This document shows, one piece after another, positions 8,701 to 14,214 of a stretch of 14,214 nt of DNA; positions within the stretch are counted from its first letter, which is position 1; each line of letters begins with the position of its first letter. The translations under genes were made by a program, and so were the position numbers. The notes beneath the pieces were generated by a model. The model did no database searches. It saw nothing but the letters and a program-made list of their open reading frames with translations, and was not told where the DNA came from. Source of the DNA: Phoronis ovalis (taxonomy: Eukaryota; Phoronida; Phoronidae); contig JAOXYB010033630.1 in assembly GCA_028565635.1 (NCBI GenBank), positions 1 to 14,214 of the forward strand, given 5' to 3'.

Positions 8701-9044
8701 GACTGTGCTGTAGTGGTAAAACTGTTAATTGGCAGGAACAGAAGATTTTTTCTGGCCAGTTGCAAGATATAATAGAGCAATTCATTATGACAATAAGTGT
8801 TTATGTCAAAAACTATAATAATAATAATAATAATATTATTACAGGTATCCGTTATGACTGTCAAGACAGGCCACGCGGTTCTTACTACGCCGACCCCTGG
8901 GATTGCTCAAAATATTACATGTGCCCGGGTAATGGTATAGTGATGGATTGTCCATGGACAACATTATGGAACAATACCCTACAAACTTGTGATCATATGC
9001 GAAACATCAAATGTCAAGATATTATAAACGAGCTAAATAAATAA
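2515..9044 (+). CDS. Secreted NIDO-IPT-EGF(x5)-chitin-binding(x2) matrix protein, 13 coding exons
   Basis: Spliced coding exons are 2515-2715, 3421-3568, 3996-4129, 4336-4473, 5433-5595, 5911-6168, 6358-6504, 6760-6918, 7180-7326, 7508-7642, 7910-8044, 8397-8582 and 8845-9044. They sum to 2151 nt: 716 residues plus TAA. Domain order: signal peptide (about 1-19), NIDO (about 52-261), IPT/TIG (about 265-347), five 8-Cys EGF modules (348-396, 397-449, 450-498, 499-543, 544-588), and CBM14 domains (592-641 and 656-707). There is no transmembrane segment after the signal peptide, so the protein should be secreted. NIDO plus an IPT with the GPCF motif resembles the start of mesh/MUC4/SUSD2 proteins, but AMOP, VWD and sushi domains are absent and EGF plus chitin-binding modules follow. 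Likely role: an extracellular matrix, mucus, cuticle or shell-associated chitin-binding protein; the function is inferred. The start codon is the only ATG in the leader, with A at -3. Confidence 0.9.
2716..3420 (+). other. Intron 1, with a CpG-rich repeat-like patch
   Basis: A 705-bp intron between GTAAGT and CCTAAAG. Most is AT-rich, but about 2995-3260 is distinctly richer in G+C and CpG. That patch carries opposed copies of GAACTCGAAC (3027-3036) and its near complement GTTCGAGTTCC (around 3188), and a direct repeat TTTTCGCACCT at 3088-3098 and 3102-3112. This suggests an old inserted element, but the ends are not definable. No gene is seen inside. Confidence 0.5.
3421..3568 (+). CDS. Exon 2: NIDO domain core
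   Basis: Residues 68-117, ending in phase 1. The sequence VNTNGALSF, then ITPFWGDVDTRKWGEVYYRE, contains the NIDO signature of an I.PFWADVDTR...+.V.YRE type. The acceptor is CCTAAAG and the donor GTAAGT. The last 109 bases are recognisable in the pseudogene at 11886-11986. Confidence 0.9.
3996..4129 (+). CDS. Exon 3: NIDO domain
   Basis: Residues 117-161, phase 1 in and phase 0 out, between TATACAG and GTAAGT. It encodes LLRASQDIRQTVLDH and the YIATWDDVTFYGG strand; a TW.xVxFY motif at this place is standard for NIDO. The pseudogene counterpart (12269-12370) is about 32 bases shorter. Confidence 0.9.
4336..4473 (+). CDS. Exon 4: NIDO domain
   Basis: Residues 162-207, phase 0 in and out. The sequence RNTFQCILTTNGVNSFAIFLYNG, interrupted here by no indels, is the NTFQ.VL.TDG..SF.IF.Y block of NIDO. 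Its donor is CAG followed by GTTGGA, a poor match to consensus. I chose it because joining to exon 5 gives AQVGFNAGDD, which matches the conserved AQ.GFN.GD motif. Reading through would add ten codons and stop at 4501-4503. Confidence 0.85.
4474..5432 (+). other. Intron 4, containing a diverged internal tandem duplication
   Basis: A 959-bp AT-rich intron, the longest in the gene. Two imperfect copies of about 180-190 bp lie at roughly 4908-5087 and 5097-5283. They share TTTCTTAGAAA(T/C)GCAA near the start and AAATTGTTTATTT near the end, with gaps between. A short palindrome ATTTCACAA-G-TTGTGAAAT lies at 5302-5320. Parts of the intron are recognisable in the downstream pseudogene up to about 14010. 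No gene is seen inside. Confidence 0.6.
5433..5595 (+). CDS. Exon 5: end of NIDO domain
   Basis: Residues 208-262, phase 0 in and phase 1 out. It encodes VGFNAGDDVNYYALPAS, a D-rich LETMSN segment and GIPGKFVFRID, the closing strands of NIDO (family pattern GxPGxWxFRxD). The donor is CGG followed by GTACTT, acceptable but not strong; it is supported by frame continuity into exon 6. Reading on instead would stop at 5625-5627. Confidence 0.88.
5911..6168 (+). CDS. Exon 6: IPT/TIG domain
   Basis: Residues 262-348, phase 1 in and out; the whole domain is one exon. It has the immunoglobulin-like IPT features: YPPSIQLQGGEVIYIQGPCF at the start, a cysteine in DIRCVFG, ISCVTPP, and a terminal strand ending SIGVSTDGG. 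The GPCF motif and the position right after NIDO match IPT domains of mesh, MUC4 and SUSD2-type proteins. There is an N-glycosylation sequon NET just after GPCF. The acceptor is TCTGTAG and the donor GTAAGT. Confidence 0.85.
6358..6504 (+). CDS. Exon 7: EGF module 1
   Basis: Residues 348-396, phase 1-1, 49 codons with eight cysteines. It starts ECNDGYWGPPSC and ends NPPYCDQ. It differs from the other four modules in having CSGCP where they have CHC and a CALGF turn without the GW(T/M)G motif. The donor is GTAGGT. Confidence 0.88.
6760..6918 (+). CDS. Exon 8: EGF module 2
   Basis: Residues 397-449, phase 1-1, 53 codons with eight cysteines: VCSHGSFGQNC, CHC, CHPESGTCPSGRCANGWTG, and NC near the end. 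An extra tail with the sequon-like NNGT extends the linker to module 3. The spacing matches laminin-type and MEGF-type EGF repeats. The acceptor is TATCCAG and the donor GTAAGT. Confidence 0.88.
7180..7326 (+). CDS. Exon 9: EGF module 3
   Basis: Residues 450-498, phase 1-1, 49 codons with eight cysteines: TICPGGTFGPSC, LCHCLNLDSC, DTGVC, CQSGWMGPDC. The acceptor is CATTTTAG and the donor GTATGT. Domain spacing equals that of modules 2, 4 and 5, as expected for exons copied in tandem. Confidence 0.87.
   Translation, partial: TQPYVQVVRLDLLVLLSVIASISTLATPIPVYAMICNVSLAGWDPIAK
7508..7642 (+). CDS. Exon 10: EGF module 4
   Basis: Residues 499-543, phase 1-1, 45 codons with eight cysteines: GCPPDKYGENC, SCHCLDGTC, SVTGACPGSCAAGFEG, YC. 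It is one residue shorter than module 5 between cysteines four and five and again between six and seven, offset by one extra residue before the last cysteine. The acceptor is CAACTTAG and the donor GTAAGT. Confidence 0.88.
7910..8044 (+). CDS. Exon 11: EGF module 5
   Basis: Residues 544-588, phase 1-1, 45 codons with eight cysteines: VCADGVYGSDC, TCHCRGSDIC, RTGACFNGLCAAGWTG, AC. It closely resembles modules 2 and 4. The acceptor CATTATAG follows a good pyrimidine tract; the donor is GTAAGA. Confidence 0.88.
8397..8582 (+). CDS. Exon 12: chitin-binding domain 1 (CBM14, peritrophin-A)
   Basis: Residues 589-650, phase 1-1. Six cysteines at about 592, 606, 612, 620, 633 and 641, with aromatic residues in CAKFYVC and RWWN, match the type-14 chitin-binding pattern, which binds chitin through a disulfide-stabilised aromatic face. 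The donor is CAG followed by GTCAAT, a weak site. If it is not used, translation adds Gly-Gln and stops at 8588-8590. Confidence 0.87.
8583..8844 (+). other. Last intron, with candidate alternative 3' end and TAA microsatellite at the acceptor
   Basis: The intron begins at a weak GTCAAT donor with an in-frame stop TAA at 8588-8590. A canonical AATAAA lies at 8653-8658. Near the 3' end a (TAA)6 run at 8816-8833 occupies the place where a pyrimidine tract is normally found, ten bases before the ATTACAG acceptor. Both features could weaken removal of this intron. Confidence 0.6.
8845..9044 (+). CDS. Exon 13: chitin-binding domain 2 (CBM14) and stop
   Basis: Residues 651-716 and TAA at 9042-9044. 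Six cysteines at about 656, 671, 677, 686, 699 and 707 (YDC, DPWDC, SKYYMC, MDC, LQTC, IKC) give the same pattern as exon 12. A short polar tail, QDIINELNK, follows. No glycosylphosphatidylinositol or membrane anchor signal is present. Confidence 0.88.
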
Positions 9045-9324
9045 TAAGACTTTTGATCTCTGATTTACTGTGCGATATGTTTTGTCTAGTTTGCTAATTT
9101 GTGAATTAGTTTTTAAGGCTATGTATATTAAAGTTTGTTTTGTGTTAACACATCAAGGTTTGATATTGATCTGACATAGACTTTTATATATGTAAACAGC
9201 ACCAGCTTTTGTTTAAAATTGATATTCAAACTTCTTACCAGTGCTAGCAACCAACGGTTATAATGATGTTTTTGGTTTTTGGCGATACAGTTGGATTTGT
9301 ACTACCTATTTCGTTCAGCAGCTT

Positions 9325-9330
9325 AATAAA
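9325..9330 (+). terminator. Poly(A) signal AATAAA of the gene
   Basis: A canonical AATAAA about 280 bases after the stop codon, giving a 3' UTR of roughly 9045-9350. An AATAAA overlapping the end of the coding region (9036-9041) is too early to serve without truncating the stop and is probably chance. Confidence 0.55.
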
Positions 9331-9460
9331 CATATAAACAGAATGAATAATTGACTAAAATTAAGTTATTATCACTCATGAATTATCTGCTCATAGGCCC
9401 ACTGAAAACGAAACAACAGGCTTCTATAACGTTTTTTTATAAGCGCAAAGCGGCCGTGCC

Positions 9461-9565
9461 CGTTAAACAAGGTTTATTATTTTTAAACAAGGTTTATTTT
9501 AAAAAAGAAAATAAAAGTGAAAACGGCAAAATTTGAAGCGATTGATCCGTTAAACAAGGTTTCTT
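9461..9565 (+). repeat. Three direct copies of a GTTAAACAAGGTTT motif
   Basis: Copies start at about 9461, 9481 and 9549, sharing TAAACAAGGTTT. The first two form a 20-bp tandem pair (CGTTAAACAAGGTTTATTAT followed by a 16- or 17-of-20 match). The third sits about 70 bp on, and like the first is preceded by CCG. No flanking duplication or coding sense is seen. Confidence 0.6.
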
Positions 9566-9761
9566 TTTGCTGTGGCATAATCCTATTTTACGAAAAGGCG
9601 GTGAAATTTGTGAAATTATGAAAGAGAAAAGTCAAAACGGCACTAACAGGTATTTGATAATGTACATATTTGAATGTTTTGAATATAGCAATTTTGAGTT
9701 TAAAAAATGTTTTTTTGACTTGGGCCTACCTTTTACGTGTTAACAGTTGGCTGACAACAAG

Positions 9762-9811
9762 TGTCTCTGGGTCTTTCATAGGTAAATTTACCTTAGAAAC
9801 GCCCAGAGACA
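9762..9811. repeat. 50-bp near-perfect palindrome
   Basis: The arms pair at 21 of 25 positions with no loop: the outer 10 bp TGTCTCTGGG pairs with CCCAGAGACA, then TTTC with GAAA, and the inner AGGTAAA with TTTACCT. It can form a cruciform or RNA hairpin. It is probably a foldback miniature element, though no clear flanking target duplication is visible. Confidence 0.65.
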
Positions 9812-11256
9812 ACTTAAAAGTTGCCAAAATTCTTTTTTTTTAAAGTAAACTTTTCAACAAGACTTTCAGTAACAATGAATTTCAAACTGGAAAGTGTGTT
9901 GTGATAGAATCGAAGCATGAAGTCCATCTTCACTCTACCTTAAGTCAATAACTTAGCATGTATTCGTGCACATTGTATACTTTTTTTAAATTATGAAAGA
10001 CAACTTTACATTGTTTAGAAACTGCTTTTGAATGTTAGAACATAAAAACTTAAAAAATATATCAAGTTAAATTCCTAGTTTTAACACATTGTACGAGCCT
10101 GGTGCTTGATTAATACATTTGCACAAGATTTTATTTGTATTTCTGAGGTAAAAGTTTTATTCAGCCTGGATGTTATGACCGTATTTACAAGTGACACAGC
10201 AAAAACGAAACAAATGACTTATCGTAAGCGCTACTTTCCTGCTTTCAGTATCTAATACGTACATTTTGGATGTGACATTTTTGTCCAGAGCAATAACGCG
10301 AATGTGTGTTGTTATGATATTTCTTCGGGTTTTTTTATTGCAAAGTTCAGTGTGTGGGCGTTTTCGATTTGGTATATGGATTTGAATAAGCGACGAGCAC
10401 TTACTTTACAAGATGTATAAATCTCGGGGGCACTCAGGTATAAGGTGGGTTCGTAGTCTCGTTATAAAAATCGCGTGAAAGGGTGCCTATTTGAGGATTG
10501 AGCACGTTACGCATTTAGAGTAGCAAAATTGGCAATTTTGAACAAAAAGAATTAGTTCTTTGGTTCTAGCTGGTCTTATTAGGTTCCATTGTTGGTAATG
10601 AAAGTCTTAATTGGTTGGATATATTTAGGGAATTTGGGGATGATTCGTTTTTGAGGATGGTCTCGTTTAGGGGTAATTTTTCAGGACCACTTGTTTAGAG
10701 TCTTTGTTCAGACCATTCACAAGCCTGAGTGCCCACCTGAATGCTCTCCCGTCTATAAATATAGTAAAGAAAGGGTGATCTTATAGGGTCTGTGTAAATA
10801 TTTGCTTTTTAGGAGTCAGTACATGTGATACCCATTGTACAGTTTTAGTATTTCCTTATAAGACAGATGTAATATATGTCGTCCGATAAATTTAAAATGC
10901 TACCTAAGACCAATGTTAGAGAATGCACAGTATACGTGTTAGCTTATTACATTCAATCTGCTATTGTATTTAGTATGTATACTTTTGAAATACTAGGAAA
11001 AACATTTTTAGTTCTATGTTTGTTTTCTATTTCATTTCCTTGAAGCTGTTTGCTTTGTTTTAATATAGTCCATTTTCTTTCCAAACCATTTATTTACACA
11101 TTTCCCTTTCTTAGTTCTGTTTACCTTCCAAACGATTAAGTCTAGTGATATTGTGTGAATTTCCTGGAAAACAGATTTTATAAATTATTTCTTCGACGCG
11201 GAAATTTATTAGACATCTTCATGTGCCAGATTATCACGTGTCAACTAACAACTATA

Positions 11257-11692
11257 CCTGGGGGGGTGTCACTTGTGTAAAGGGTAGGTTCATACTATGC
11301 GCGAGCATGTTTTTAAAAAACCTTAAACACGTATATAGCCTGCTAAAAAGCACTCCTTTGAAAGACTCGCAGGTTTGAAAAGTGACTATTTGGCAGACCT
11401 CACAGTAAAAATCATCAGATAAGTAAACAAGTCTCCGCTCGGGTTAAGCCACCCTGATTTTTCGCATCTGATGGTGAAAAACGCCAATTTTTACTACGCA
11501 TCTATATACATCTGAGTGGTGACAAAACACACAGAGACAGATCTGTATTCCTTGTAAAAACAACACCCTATTTGCAAATATTTAACCAAATATATACTCT
11601 TAACGCGGAACGCACGTTACGTACCTGGCTGTTTTCACACGGTGTTTCGTTCGCGCATGTGGACATACCCCTTTGACCCATGTGCCCCCCGG
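11257..11692. mobile_element. 436-bp terminal-inverted-repeat element in the pseudogene promoter
   Basis: This block is missing from the parental copy at the aligned site near 2200. Its ends form imperfect inverted repeats: the left end reads CCTGGGGGGG with AAAGGG and ATGCGCGA further in, and the right end, complemented, begins CCGGGGGG with AAAGGGG and ATGCGCGA at matching distance. The flanks AACTATA (11250-11256) and AATTATA (11693-11699) agree at 6 of 7 and may be a decayed target duplication. There is no transposase frame, so it is a non-autonomous element; the superfamily is not assigned. Confidence 0.65.
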
Positions 11693-11715
11693 AATTATAT
11701 GGTAAATCTAAACAT

Positions 11716-11750
11716 CCAATTGCCTTGCACCGGCCCCAAAAGGTATAAAA
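11716..11750 (+). promoter_or_regulatory. Relic CCAAT/TATA promoter of the pseudogene
   Basis: CCAAT at 11716-11720 and TATAAAA at 11744-11750 correspond to 2226-2230 and 2262-2268 of the intact gene; the shared context around the TATA box is CCGG(T/C)CCCAAAAG. The boxes are intact here although the coding part is broken, so transcription is possible. Confidence 0.55.
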
Positions 11751-11885
11751 GCAAAAGCCTTTATCTGCAACTGCAAACACTATAGAAATATCTTGAGTAT
11801 AGTACGCAAGAATTGAAATATTTTAAGTACAGTTTGTCACTAAGCAGGAATTAAATATGATTTTTTTATTTTTTTTCTGAGTTTT

Positions 11886-12706
11886 AGCCGGTACATACCT
11901 TTCCCCGCTGGTGTGGTAGACGATTCCTTTCTGGGATGACATTGATAAGCGAAAATGGGGAAAAGTTTGTTGCAGAGAATCGCAAGGTATGTAAAAAAAT
12001 ACATGTACATACATTGGCTTCACTAGCACATGCTTTCGTTTACCTTAGCATACTACGATGACTTAAAATATCGTGGGTTAAATGTTGAAATATTTTTATT
12101 TTGTCTGATACTGATTATATAGTTGTCTTTAAATACAGTAAGTCGGAAGTGGGGAATTCTGTCTTTACTTTGTTTATCTCAGTATAAACATAATGTAGTT
12201 TGAATAAAAAGTTTTTAAGAAAAAAGGTTTTATACCAGTGTCAACACTGATTATTTGATTTTATATAGAATCCGACATTCTACTCCAGGCTAGCCAAGGT
12301 ATTCACCAATCATTGTGTTGCACATACAAGCAAGATCTCCTTATTTTATGGTGGTTCCTCAATAACTCCGGTAAGAATATATGTCTTATTTTGCTCTTTA
12401 TCTTCACACTGGCGCTTCGAGACAGTCTTGTAAAATTGCACTGCTAAAAATTTCAGTTATGGTTCACTCCTAGAATTCTTCTGCAAAAGGCAATTTGGTA
12501 AGGATTTAAGCAAAAACAAACGTTGATGGCCTAATATTTTTTTCAATTTCTTTAACTGGATTATTAAGTTGTTGTTGTTTTTTCAGCGAAAACTCTTTCA
12601 ATGTATTTAGACTTCAAATGGAGTGTATTTATTGCAATCTTCATGTACAATGGTGTGACTTGGGCCGGGAACATCGGAAATGGCTAGCGGTGTAACAATG
12701 GTGCAA
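11886..12706 (+). pseudogene. Degenerate partial copy of the NIDO domain (exons 2-4)
   Basis: Pseudo-exons lie at 11886-11986 (end of exon 2, with VDTRKW recognisable as a diverged IDKRKW), 12269-12370 (exon 3, 102 bases instead of 134, which breaks the frame) and 12587 to about 12706 (exon 4, with an in-frame TAG at 12608-12610 and further small deletions). Splice sites around them survive: GTATGT, TATATAG, GTAAGA and TTTCAG. Exon 1, with start codon and signal peptide, and intron 1 are deleted; the sequence passes from leader-like DNA straight into the middle of exon 2. A NIDO protein cannot be made from it. Confidence 0.88.
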
Positions 12707-13990
12707 ACAGGAACTTTCTTAATTCATAATGACGTATTATTCTTTCTATTATATAAATAATTATTTATACATGAAGAAAGTGAAATAATTAACAAAATTT
12801 AACACTTTAAGTACTGAATATGTAATTCAATCACTACTCTGGTAAATTCCCAAGTAAATACCTTATTCGAATGGTTAGAACTTTAAAATATTTGTTATAT
12901 TTGAATATAAATTGAGTTATTACTTTAAATAAATTTAAATGTAATACAGCTATTAATCAAGTTTGGCTTGTTTTGTAATGTAATATCATACAATGACTTC
13001 TTAATCAGGTAACATAAAAGAAACGTGCACACATACACCCACATACACGCACACACAATAATATACCTTTCCGATCGCACGGGTATGCCGCCTGATAGGA
13101 AAGATATATTATCAGACCTAAAAAGTTTTACAATCGTTTAATATCGAATGTCACACATCGGCTAACAATTTTAGGTACAAATTCAATATTTTCCGTTCTA
13201 GTAATTAAAAATAAAATGAAATAAATAGTGAATTATTGCTTTAAAGTGATTTTTTGTTTACCTACTGGTAAATTACGAATGAACAATGGTTGCGTTTTCT
13301 TGCTTGATGGAAATATTACAGACCGCACCTATTGAATTTACTCGATTCTAATTCTAAATCGTAACACTAAATTTATTGTATTTGTAATTGCACATATGCT
13401 AAAACGACGCACCTGGCACTTTACCATTGAATTTTTACAAAAGAATGATTAATAATATTTTTATTTCCGAAAACGAAACTTGGTTTCATAATGCTCCATT
13501 AAAGACCTCTTATTGCAATCTTTAGAAACCCAAATGCAAAAGCTTCAAAATATTTTCTAAAAAAATAGTAACTTCTGAGACTATTATAACCATGTGGCGT
13601 TTGGCCTCGGGCCACATTTATATATTTAGTCTTCATAAAATTTGTAATGTTTGAATACCTAAATATGAAAACTTCTATTGTACTTCATATTTCTATTGTA
13701 ATTCACTCTCACGACAGACTTATTTCCTGCTTCTTTTCATTTAGTTTAATATGACAAATGCCCAAAGAAAACAGAATTGCGTTTATTTATACGACAAACG
13801 TGAATGGAAAATTATTCTATGAACAATAAGCACTTTCTAGTGTTTATTACGACATAAACAAAAAATTATAAAAGTTATAATGTAATTATAAAATGTGCTT
13901 ATGTTTCTTTAATATTCACTCGTCAGGTACAACGACATCTGTGAGTATTTACTATGATATTTATTTTTCCTAATTAGTGATATAAAGGAT
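12707..13990 (+). other. Pseudogene intron 4 remnant
   Basis: The first part (to about 12880) aligns well with the start of intron 4 of the intact gene (shared CTTAATTCATAAT, TATTCTTTCTA, CAAGTAAAT). Weaker similarity returns at 13480-13990, for example GGAAAATTATTCTA and ATTACGACATAA against 4950 and 5030. Between them lie a CA-rich run with a hairpin (13025-13111) and unrecognised AT-rich DNA. No coding frame is seen. Confidence 0.5.
13025..13111. repeat. CA-rich run followed by a 53-bp hairpin
   Basis: 13025-13058 is an imperfect CA/CATA microsatellite. It abuts an inverted repeat: TAATATACCTTTCC (13059-13072) against GGAAAGATATATTA (13098-13111), 13 of 14 paired, with weaker pairing continuing into a CG-rich loop. 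It may be a small foldback insertion. Confidence 0.5.
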
Positions 13991-14137
13991 TTCAATCATA
14001 TAATTAAAAAAATCTTTTGATGTTGCACATATATGGTAAACTTAAAAAGAAAACAGCAATGCTTCATTCGTTGTATTCATGCATGCACCTATTAAAATAC
14101 AATATCCTAAAAGAGGAAAGATTATGTTATTCATTGC

Positions 14138-14214
14138 TATATGGCATAAGGATACAATTAATTTTCCCATCCACCTCAATGGTAACATTTTGCCTTCTAG
14201 TAAATAGACTAACT
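14138..14214 (-). mobile_element. Terminus of the 484-bp element family, inverted, running off the window
   Basis: TATATGGCATAAGGATACAA followed by a TTTTCCCATCCACCTC block matches the reverse complement of 1495-1538 with small gaps (TAAGGACAAAATTGATTTAA, then TTTCCCATCCACTTC). It is therefore another copy of the same repeat end in opposite orientation, truncated by the end of the window. Strand is given relative to the copy at 1055-1538. Confidence 0.55.

Larger units (their letters stand above)
9351..10769. other. Intergenic region between the gene and its degenerate copy
   Basis: About 1.4 kb with no frame that has credible protein features. It contains a short direct-repeat cluster (9461-9565) and a 50-bp palindrome (9762-9811), listed separately. 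The remainder, about 9812-10769, shows no structure that I can interpret. Confidence 0.5.
10770..14010 (+). repeat. Diverged partial direct duplication of the 5' half of the NIDO/EGF gene
   Basis: In order, this segment aligns with the upstream region (1680-2360), the second part of exon 2 (3460-3568), intron 2, exon 3, intron 3, exon 4 and much of intron 4 (to about 5340), all in the same orientation. Introns are retained, so the copy arose at DNA level. The offset is 9058 bp at the shared promoter 19-mer and 8251 bp at exon 4; the difference reflects one 436-bp insertion and a deletion of about 1.1 kb in the copy, plus smaller gaps. Exons 5-13 are not found before the end of the window. Confidence 0.85.

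Noticed and set aside
10428-10735. Inverted 11-mer GGGCACTCAGG framing about 300 bp
   Set aside because: A perfect 11-bp inverted match at this distance is expected about once by chance in 14 kb, and similarity does not extend inward or outward.
11568-12029. Two minus-strand frames near the pseudogene
   Set aside because: One lies in the inserted TIR element and relic promoter, the other is antisense to the leader and pseudo-exon 2. Neither has a recognisable domain.
14010-14137. Exon 5 of the duplicate
   Set aside because: No sequence resembling the GFNAGD exon follows the intron 4 remnant, so the copy appears truncated before it.
1-14214. tRNA, rRNA, CRISPR or bacterial operon features
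   Set aside because: Looked for on both strands. No cloverleaf with A/B boxes, no regular spaced repeats and no Shine-Dalgarno-led frames; the gene structure is clearly eukaryotic.

Overview
The window looks like AT-rich nuclear DNA of a metazoan, most likely a bivalve or other mollusc. The reasons are one long spliced gene with consensus GT/AG introns, a secreted NIDO/IPT/EGF/chitin-binding product of the kind molluscs use in extracellular matrices, and many small palindromic and terminal-inverted-repeat insertions. Species cannot be read from the sequence alone. There is no sign of bacterial organisation.

The window holds one intact gene on the + strand (coding 2515-9044, 13 coding exons, 716 residues as I splice it). 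Every junction keeps the reading frame. The product is: signal peptide; NIDO domain (exons 1-5); IPT/TIG domain (exon 6); five eight-cysteine laminin/MEGF-type EGF modules (exons 7-11, one per exon, all phase 1-1); two six-cysteine type-14 chitin-binding (peritrophin-A) domains (exons 12 and 13). A CCAAT/TATA promoter lies near 2226-2268 and a poly(A) signal at 9325-9330. The last intron has a weak donor directly followed by an in-frame stop and an AATAAA, so a short isoform with one chitin-binding domain is possible.

Downstream, from about 10770 to about 14010, lies a diverged, direct, intron-retaining partial copy of the 5' half of this gene. It has the upstream region and TATA promoter, the end of exon 2, exons 3 and 4, and introns 2, 3 and much of 4. 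Exon 1 and intron 1 are deleted, exon 3 has lost about 32 bases, and exon 4 carries an in-frame stop. It is a unitary pseudogene made by segmental duplication, not retroposition. A 436-bp inverted-repeat element has inserted in its promoter region, and the parental copy shows the empty site.

Other regions: 1-2250 holds a minus-strand reverse-transcriptase tail relic (345-572), a 78-bp palindromic insertion with 9-bp direct repeats (936-1013), a 484-bp element with terminal inverted repeats (1055-1538) and the upstream region shared with the pseudogene. 9351-10770 is intergenic, with short repeats and a 50-bp palindrome. The last 75 bases carry an inverted copy of one end of the 484-bp element. 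No RNA gene, CRISPR array or second intact gene was found.
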